From: Himantopus leucocephalus
Lineage: Eukaryota; Chordata; Aves; Charadriiformes; Recurvirostridae
Assembly (NCBI GenBank): GCA_003993805.1
Contig: RSEF01000001.1
Span: 208,580,979 to 208,644,978, forward strand
Direction of reading: 5' to 3'
Length of the DNA stretch: 64,000 nucleotides
Positions 56,291 to 64,000 of the stretch are shown one piece after another. Position 1 is the stretch's first letter, and every line of letters starts with the position of its first letter. The translations under genes were made by a program, and so were the position numbers. The notes under the pieces are model-generated. The model was not told the DNA's origin and searched no databases. It saw only the letters and a program-made list of their open reading frames with translations.

Positions 56291-59104
56291 TAGAAATTCT
56301 GAAAACAAACATGATGCCTTCATTGAGCTATCAATAAAGAATTAGAATGTAGAACCGCATGCAATGTATGTGGAATTTTTAAAGATGCCTAGCCGTTTTC
56401 AAAGCTTAAAGCAAGTACTTGTTGAACAGACTATGAAAACTAGTTTTGATAAAGGACATTATTATTTAAATTTTTTTTAAACACTCAAGAAAATGTCCCC
56501 CAAAAAAGCCCTACACAGGGTCAGAGGCCATCCTATTCTAAAGGCGATCTTCAAAAGATAAAGAAATTAATCTGCTAACAGCATAAAAATGTTAGAAAAT
56601 CAAAGAAAGTTCAAGATAGCATAGAATTCTCTTTTTTTTAAGCTATTATAAGCAGTAAAAATGTAGGTCAAACACAGATGCATATGGTGACTCTACAAAT
56701 ATTTGGAGAGGATAGAACACATAAATATTGCATAATTCATTTTCCTGTATTTAAAATTAAGTATAGATAGGCACCACAAGCTTGACTCAGGCAGGCATCT
56801 AATGACATTTGAGATGTCTCATTCTGCCTCCAGATGCTACTCCAGCAGATCATAGGTCTCATGCAGATTCTGCGTAATATCTGCCAGGCCATGAATATTT
56901 GATGGTTTCTTAAATAGTGCTAGAAGCCTAATTTTTCAGAAATCAAACAGAGCCCTTACGACAGCATCGATCGAAGACAGCATTTTATGTCTTTAAAGAA
57001 AGTTCTCAGGTACCGTGCAGTAAAAAATGGCTATTTTCAAACCAAGAAATAAAGAAGTCAGAAAGAAACTAGCTGGTCAGTTCCCTGAACCAGAGAAGCT
57101 ACAGGGGGACTCACAGGAGGAAACTGAAGAATGACAGGATGGTCAGTGGCAAGAGATTAGCCAGAGATTACCCAGAGATTATAAATCAGTCAGGCTGATG
57201 CTAAACCTTTGTGAACAGATTGGTTTTGTAGCTAAACCAGAGGCCTCCTGCATCCATAGAAGTACTGCACAGTAAGCACAAGATCTAATATTAGCTTTTT
57301 TTGAACTCTGACATAATACAGTAAGCGTAGCAAACAATATATAAAAATTTTTGTACCCAATGGTCCTGTAAAAATAAAATTGCTCTTGCTAGGAATGGGC
57401 CACACTAACTAGGTCTGACTGTGCGCGGCCCCAGTACTGGCATCCTAGACTTGTAATCAGCTTGTTAAGAGAGTTTGCTGTTTGAAGTGGAATTCAGTAC
57501 CAGGTGTCTCCTGTTATGATGTGAAGTTGAAGCATGGGATGTCTTGAAAGTATGGGCACAGGTTGAGACGAGAGGCCTGAGAACTATAAACACCAAGCTG
57601 ATAGTCACCTACTGGTCATTGAGGAAGGGCAACATTAAGAACTGGCTAGACTGCTTTTGCTTTAAGACAAGAAGACGCAATTAAAAATGAAAGAAAAACA
57701 ACCAAGTGACAGAATAAGGTACCTGCTACAGCCCGAAAAATAACCCTACCTAAGCATCACCCAGGCTGTAGTTGAGGAACAGAGGTAAAGGGTTGAAAAC
57801 TCATATGAAAGGAGATCTCAGATTTGAGGGTGACGGTAGGGGAGAGGAAGTGCTTTGAATTTGCAGTGCTAATGCTTAATAATTATAAAGAACTAGCCAT
57901 CAGCAAAGTGTGCTGTTAATGAGTATTAATGTAGTGCAGTTTTGTTTTACTGTTTAAAACGGCCTCACTTACCAGTTTTCCAAACATGACAATCAAAATC
58001 TTAAATTTTCTGATTGTATATGTATACACATATGCAACAGTTTCAGCTGAGCTCTTGCAAGGAAGGTTTGCAGGCCTAAGGGTCTACTTAACTCTAGTCA
58101 GCAAGATGTAATGGAAGGAGTCACATTGAGATATACTGCGTTTTCTTACAGGATCACAGACCTGGTTAACAACAGTCCACGTTCAGAGGCCACAGACTTC
58201 AACATGAAGTGATTTAGTACCAAAAGATTATTTTCAGAAAAATATGACGTATCATACACTTTAGCATGGATGAAATGAGAATTTAATGAGATTTCAAAAC
58301 GTAACGGCAAATCCTAATGTGCACCTCATGTTAATTCTTTGTATGTTGATATTTGAGCAAGAGAAAGATTTTTCTCATTCTAATGTTGCCGTGTACAAGA
58401 CATGTTTTTGGGCCACGATGTCTGTGATCTATTGCTTATCGCTAAGGAGAAAAATGTCTAGGAGGAACCTAGCATGAGGTGAGAGGGATCCTTCCCAAGT
58501 ATGCATGGTATCTGCATTTCAAAGAGAATTCACACACATTACAGCTAAATGGAGACCCACAATAAGAATTGGAAAGGTTGGAAATCAAGCTTTACTACAC
58601 ATGTAAAAAAACCCCACCAAACCGAACCAACCCAGAACAACAAAGGAACATAAAGGAAGTGATATTGGATATTGCAAGCATTGTAGCAAGGATTTTAATG
58701 AACCTCAATTTAAAGCTAGTACCATATTTCAATATTATACAGGAAAAACTTAATTTAAAATTTAAAATCATTAAACACTCCCTTGTGAATATTAGAAAAA
58801 TGAAGAGACTAAATTCAAATCTAAAATACATTAGTGTTCTTCTTGGAAACGCGTACGAGATGTTAACCTCATCTTGTGAGCGTGGTCTCACCTCCATATG
58901 GAGAAAGAAGTGATAGCCTGTTATCCCCCCCACAAAATTAATAGCTAATTACATACATGTAACATTGTACTTCCCACCTCAAATGCATTTAATTTACTTT
59001 TTCATGTCTTATGTTTCAATATTAAAGATAATTCTTTAGACCTTAATTTTAACATAGTTACTTGGAAAAAAAAAGTTGCGTTTTCAAATTAGCCACTTTC
59101 CTAC
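56291..59104. other. Presumed DYNC2H1 intron, no exon seen
   Basis: The expected following exon (starting NSNLIHQK) was looked for on the minus strand and not found. A stretch at 58.57-58.93 kb is open on both strands but is AT-rich and featureless. Confidence 0.5.
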
Positions 59105-59221
59105 CTGATTAAGTTTCTTCCACAGGTTGAGAACAGGTGAGAGTTCAGTAGACCATATTTCTCTGTCAAATTTGCAGCCAGCAGTTACTGACCTGCTCAG
59201 GATCCGAAGCTGTGAAATGAC
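59105..59221 (-). CDS. DYNC2H1: DYNC2H1 exon (cytoplasmic dynein-2 heavy chain, near C-terminus)
   Basis: On the minus strand a 117-nt segment is bounded by acceptor ...catcactcag and donor gtagga, phase 0 at both ends, 39 codons. It begins VISQLRIL, continues with AGCKFDREIWS and ends ELSPVLNLWKKLNQ. I recognise this as the C-terminal region of DYNC2H1, about 240-270 residues before the human stop, with only scattered substitutions. DYNC2H1 is the motor subunit for retrograde intraflagellar transport in cilia. Splice borders rule out a processed copy. The preceding exon should encode a sequence ending ISSQ and the following one should start NSNLIHQK; I found neither, so the flanking exons lie outside the window, in a gap, or are displaced. 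Confidence 0.85.
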
Positions 59222-60949
59222 CTGAGTGATGAGAATACAAATGCAAATGTTAAAGGATAAACAAACTTTCGTACAAAAATGTGATACAATAGCAAAACCA
59301 CTCTGATTTATCTATGGACTATACTTTTCTGCATACGTAATTACTAATCATGATCTATTCAAACACCAAACAATACCCATATCCAAATACAGAACATACT
59401 TGAGCCTCATTCATATTAAGCAAACAAACAAAAAAAATCCATATTTTTCTTATCAGTCATTGTCTTTGTTCAACTGTAATTTAAAAACTAATGAGGTGTA
59501 TAATGAATTATAAAGCCTACAAAATCTACAGACAAAACTGAAGCTCTGCCTTTAAGTAGGCTCCATCTGTAATTAAAAAAAGAGAAACAAAAAACCAGAA
59601 TATGTTACTAAATACATACAGTACCTACCAGGCATCAAAACTCCAAGTCAATTATAATGAATTCATTCTGATCTCCCATGGATCTCTTACTTACTTAGAT
59701 ATTCATGCTACCTCAAATTATTTAAATGCATATTTATTAGTTTAAACAAAGGAAGCAAGCAATTAAAAGAATAACTGCCAAACTTCCAGAAAGAAGGGGA
59801 CCTCCCAGTTCATTAAGTCCAATGGCTTTTTACTGTTAGCAACCCTGGTAACTCCACCCAGAAACTGATCAAATAGATGTATACATTTATGAAGAAAGAA
59901 TACTGACATTAAAATTCTTCAGTGATATTGCAGTCTGTCCTGCATATAAAGCCCTGGTATTTTTAGCTATTTCAGCTAAATCTTAGTTATTTTTCACAGT
60001 GCGTTTTTTGTAAGACATGATAAGAGAACAACTTACTAATTCTCTCCTCTTTTGCTTGATTTCAAAGAACTAAACTTGATAATAAAAAACGTATTAATCA
60101 TTCAGAAGGACTGGACTATTTAATTGTTAGAATGAGGCAGGAAGTCAAGTTGTTTCTGCTGTGTTTCGACTTATTTTTTGTTCTTGAAAGATGTGCAATG
60201 ACGTAGCGTTTTGTTTTTCATTTTCTTTTGCTGAAGCAAAGAGCAGCTTCTAATTTATCAGCTTTGATAGGGACTATGAAGCACTACAAGATGACAGTAC
60301 GCTGAACCATTATTTTAACTTCTATAACATCTGCTGTAATTTTATTCTTAATCTCTTACAAGACTAAAATAAAAATTAAATATACATAAAGTATAAATAT
60401 ATAAAATCTATCTGTATAACATATAAACCTATATTTAGAAAAACATACTTTTAATTAAGCTAAAATAGTATTCGTTTTCATGGAAAGCTCTCTTCTTAAT
60501 ATAATGTTAATTCTCAAAAAAAATTTTTTAATTCCCTCAGAAATGACAATATAATCTGTTGTCCTAGAGAATTACGCATACTCTGTGATTCCACATCTCA
60601 GAAATGATGTAAATAGGATTTTTATTTCTCCTTTATATCTAAGGAATTAAAAGTGAAATTATTTCCAAGCCCTAAAAACCCTATTAGTTGATGAAAGTCA
60701 TAGTCTATTATAATAAAGCACTTTAGGCATGACCCTGCAACTTGGTTTGCAAAGAGGTACATGCATACCTAATGAATATCTGGAAGAAGGATCTTACTGT
60801 ACTAAAGCCCTCCTTTTGTCTTGCCTGAAGTAAACTGCCAGAATGGAAGGCAAGGAGAAGTTGCAGTCAAGGCAAAGGAGTGGCTGGAGTGAACAGAGCT
60901 TTGCCTAGGAACAGGTTACGAGCCAGCTGAGAGCTTACGAGCAGAGATC
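59222..60949. other. Presumed DYNC2H1 intron
   Basis: No preceding DYNC2H1 exon recognised. Contains the 33-nt microexon candidate at 60037-60069. Confidence 0.45.
60037..60069 (-). other. Possible 33-nt microexon upstream of the DYNC2H1 exon
   Basis: On the minus strand, acceptor attatcaagtttag is followed by 33 nt reading FFEIKQKRREL and a strong donor gtaagt. It lies 815 nt upstream of the DYNC2H1 exon and is phase-compatible (0-0). I know of no such peptide in DYNC2H1 at this place, so it may be a cryptic or alternative exon, or chance. Confidence 0.15.
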
Positions 60950-61790
60950 AGAGGACCGACCAACACGGGTGGTCCTTTAGTAGGTGTGTGCTAGACTCCT
61001 TGATCAAGAAAGTAGAGGAAGCCTTCTTCTGACAACTTGAAGGAGCCCAGCAATCACAGACCTTCATACTCGTGGGAACTTCAACCAACCCAGTATCTGC
61101 CATGAGGGCAATATGACAGGGTGCAAGAAATGCAGATTTTTAGAATTCATTGAAGACAATTTCTTCATACAGGCAATCAATTAGCCAAACACCGGAGATG
61201 CTCTACTGAATCTGTTGCTTATAAACCACGAAGAACTGGTAGAAGATATGAAGGTCGAGGGCAGCCTTGGCTGCACCAAACGTGAGACTGTGGACTTTAA
61301 ACTCCTGAGAGAAGAGCGCAAGGCAAGTAGTAGAATCACAACCCTGGACCTCCGGAGAGCAGATTTTAGCTTAGTCAGGGATCTTCTTGGCAGGATCCAA
61401 TGGGCAACTGCCCTGGAGGGTGAAGGGGGCCAGGAGAGTTGGTTAATCTTCAAGAACAAACTCCTCAAAGCACAAGTACAGTCCTTTCTGATGTGCAGGA
61501 AGCAAGCACGATAAATGAGCCAAAGAACAAGCACGGCAGAAGATCAATAGGGATGCTAGTGATCTCCGATGTGAAAAGGTAATCCACAGAAGATGGGAGC
61601 AGGGATGGACTACCCAGCAGGGATATAAAGATATTGTTCAAGTGTGTTAGAATGGAGTGAGGAAAGACAGATCTCACCTGGGTTTGAAACTAGCAATGGG
61701 TGCGAAGGCCTAAAAGAAGGCCTTCTGCAAGTATTCTGGTAGCTAAAGGGAGGAAAAGAAAATACGAGCCACTGCTCAGTATAGCTTCTG
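60950..61790 (+). mobile_element. CR1 LINE, ORF2 endonuclease-RT linker segment
   Basis: Frame 61215-61514 reads LINHEELVEDMKVEGSLGC, then LDLRRADFSLVRDLLGRIQW and GGQESWLIFKNKLL, standard CR1 ORF2 text. aagaaggccttctgcaagta near 61710 continues it after frameshifts. Inactive. Unusual in being a 5' piece with no 3' end. Confidence 0.88.
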
Positions 61791-63242
61791 TTATGGAAAA
61801 TAACATTTCATCCTCTTATTCTCGTAACTTAATTTTAAGCTTTAACAATTCTTTGTGTGTTCTAGCTATTGTGTATAGCAGAAAAGATTCTTGCTTAATT
61901 TAGCAAAAAATCATTTTCTCTGAGTAATGTTTTGATCATAGTATCTTTATCATTCCTGTTATTCTTCCTCCTTTTCACTCTGCACACATGCAAATGTTCT
62001 GACAAGCAATACAGATAATAAACACACATTTGTGCCTTCCAGATATTATTCTTTTAGCTATAGTTCTGACTCTTATAATTTGGTTTTGGATAGTTGCATG
62101 CCATCATTTGCAAAGAAATAAAACATTTATATCAGATATACTTTAACCAGTAATTCAGTATGCAGTACTTCATATAAACTTGCATATATATACTATAAAG
62201 CTGCAAAAAGTTTGTATGATTGCTTTGTGAATATGGGGTTTCAAAAATATTAAGTATTGTATTCTTTTTTTAAGTGTCTTCATAGGTACAAACACATAGC
62301 TCCATACAGTTGAAATGAATTTGAGAAGTTGTGACTGCAATATCAAGTAATTAAATTGTTTTCTAACTCTAGTGTATAGGGTTAGCTATTTCTAATTATC
62401 TAATTATAGAATTTGTCAACATAATTTAATTAGGAAATACACCATCTATCCATTATTTCAATCTTTGTTCTTCAGTGCACCTGTATCTGCTTCTGCTTTG
62501 TATATTTTATCAAAGTAGCTCAAAGACATTGGGATGTGATTACCAAAAGTTAAACATACAAGTATTGAATCCAAAGAAATCAAGTTTTAACTCTCAGTGT
62601 TCTAGAGTACTGTGACTACTATGACCTTTATCAAAAGTTGGCGGAAATTCTTTAACTCTTTCCAGTTCATCCCATTTCTTCTCTCAAGTATAACAGGTAT
62701 GATGGTACCATAACTTACTACTAAAGCTTCCATGACAGCACGCTGTTTTAAACTGTTTTAAAAATTAATGGATTGGGCTGAAACTTTGTGTACTGGCAGC
62801 TCTTTCAGCCTGAATACCTTTTGAAAATTTTAGCCTAGAATAGTCATTCACCTTCAGAAACAGAGGAAAATACATTTTATTCATGTCAAAATACTTGGGC
62901 TGACTTCATCTTTGAATTGCTTCGGCATCCCAAACTTTTGTTAAGGGACAGCGAATTTGATGGACATTTTTTTGTGTACCATTTTTTCCATTCAAATTTA
63001 GGAAAGATTTAGAGATCATAAAATAGTTACCCATATTACTGCTTAAGTATGATGGCAAGCTTGATTTTAGAACTTGAATGGCATAAGCATTTTATTCTTG
63101 CAAATCATAGTGAAGTTTCTTACAGTGCTGACCAGTCTATGCTACTTCAAATCAGCTAAAGCACGAGAAAAGGTTTACTCAGTACTCTCAACTCAGTCTC
63201 CTTCTGAATGTTATGCAAATGAAAAGGGAATTAACTTTTTTA
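61791..63242. other. Presumed DYNC2H1 intron, nothing seen
   Basis: AT-rich, no recognised repeats or exons. Confidence 0.45.
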
Positions 63243-63490
63243 TAGGATCATAGAATAGTTCAGGTTGGAAGGACTTCAGGTCTTCAGTCTAACCTCCTGC
63301 TTGAAGCACGGTGAGCTCTGAGATCAGACCAGGTTGCTCAGGGCTTTATCTGTCCTGGTCTTTAAAAATCCCAAGTACAGAGACTGCACAACCTTTCTGG
63401 GTGACCTGTTCCGCTGCTTTACTGTCCTAATGATGAGAAGATTTCCCCCAGTATCCAATCTGGAACTTTCTTATTTCAGTTTATGTCCTG
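63243..63490 (-). mobile_element. CR1 LINE, old 3' fragment
   Basis: ggatcatagaatagttcagg, then ttggaaggacttcaggtctt and agaccaggttgctcagggct. More diverged than the intron 6 copy. Confidence 0.88.
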
Positions 63491-64000
63491 TAAAAACAAG
63501 ACAGTCAAACGCACAGACTGGAACAAAGAATGTGTTAAGATTGGGAATGACCTTTATAAAACCATGAATGGGATATATTTCCCTATTAGAATTACCAGGT
63601 GTATCACAAAACTCTCACAGGTTATGTGATATATTTGCAGTCACTCCATGGAACTGTTTTCACCTCCAGGCAAGAGAAACAAGTTTGGAGTTGGAAGGGA
63701 AACCGGATTTAAAAGAAAGAAGGGTATCAGGAATATATTCCTGGGGGCCATATGAAAGACAAAAATGGCTCTGTAAGGCGGTAGGACAGGGAAGAGCACA
63801 CAGACTGGATGAGTACCTAGAAGGAGACCTTGATTCAGCTGACAAAGGGAATATGATTAGGAATCTGTATTTAAGGAGACGAAATAACTCCTGGGTTGAG
63901 AGAGCACACTGTACATAGTCACTTAAATCAGACTTAGACAAGCACAAATTCACCCCACCTACCCTTAGGCACTTACTTAAAGCTTACTTAAATTACAAAG
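63491..64000. other. No gene seen at the window end
   Basis: Overlapping frames of about 100 codons on both strands (63568-63918 and 63660-63953) without recognisable content. Confidence 0.45.

Noticed and set aside
58569..58933. About 113 codons open on both strands at once
   Set aside because: AT-rich stretch with no splice borders, no start context and no family resemblance; likely chance.
61215..61534. Open frames of about 100 codons, both strands
   Set aside because: The plus frame is CR1 ORF2; the minus frame is its shadow.

Overview
The window is vertebrate nuclear DNA from a draft assembly, almost certainly avian. It is AT-rich and intron-rich with no long uninterrupted genes. It carries more than a dozen CR1 LINE fragments with the typical bird CR1 3' end (reverse-complement form 'atcatagaatcatagaatgg', then 'ttggaagggacc'). 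The assembly is gappy: runs of 100, 10 and 1000 N plus five isolated single Ns. Three of the single Ns sit between near-identical flanks, which looks like overlapping contigs or alleles placed side by side.

The one clear gene is a secreted matrix metalloproteinase on the + strand (31703-37153). Eight exons are readable with consensus splice sites and phases. In order they encode a signal peptide, a pro-domain with the PRCGMPD cysteine switch, a catalytic domain with [11 protein letters not shown] and the ALMYP Met-turn, an expanded proline/threonine hinge, and hemopexin blades 1-2 plus part of 3. A collagenase/stromelysin-type promoter (ETS/PEA3, AP-1, TATA) lies just upstream. Sequence favours a stromelysin-type member (MMP3/MMP10-like), but the exact paralogue is not settled. 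Exon 4 is cut by a single N that removes about 30 nt. Exons 9 and 10 are not found, and a 10-N gap lies only 128 nt beyond exon 8.

On the - strand, 59105-59221 is a cleanly spliced 39-codon exon recognisable as a near-C-terminal exon of DYNC2H1, the cytoplasmic dynein-2 heavy chain that drives retrograde intraflagellar transport. Its neighbouring exons were not found. MMP genes and DYNC2H1 are neighbours in the human genome, so the linkage makes sense, but the convergent orientation here is unexpected.

Between them (39.7-56.3 kb), several - strand open segments with splice-like borders hint at another gene I do not recognise; this is tentative. The first 31 kb and the stretches between named features show only CR1 and older LINE remnants, simple repeats and non-coding sequence.
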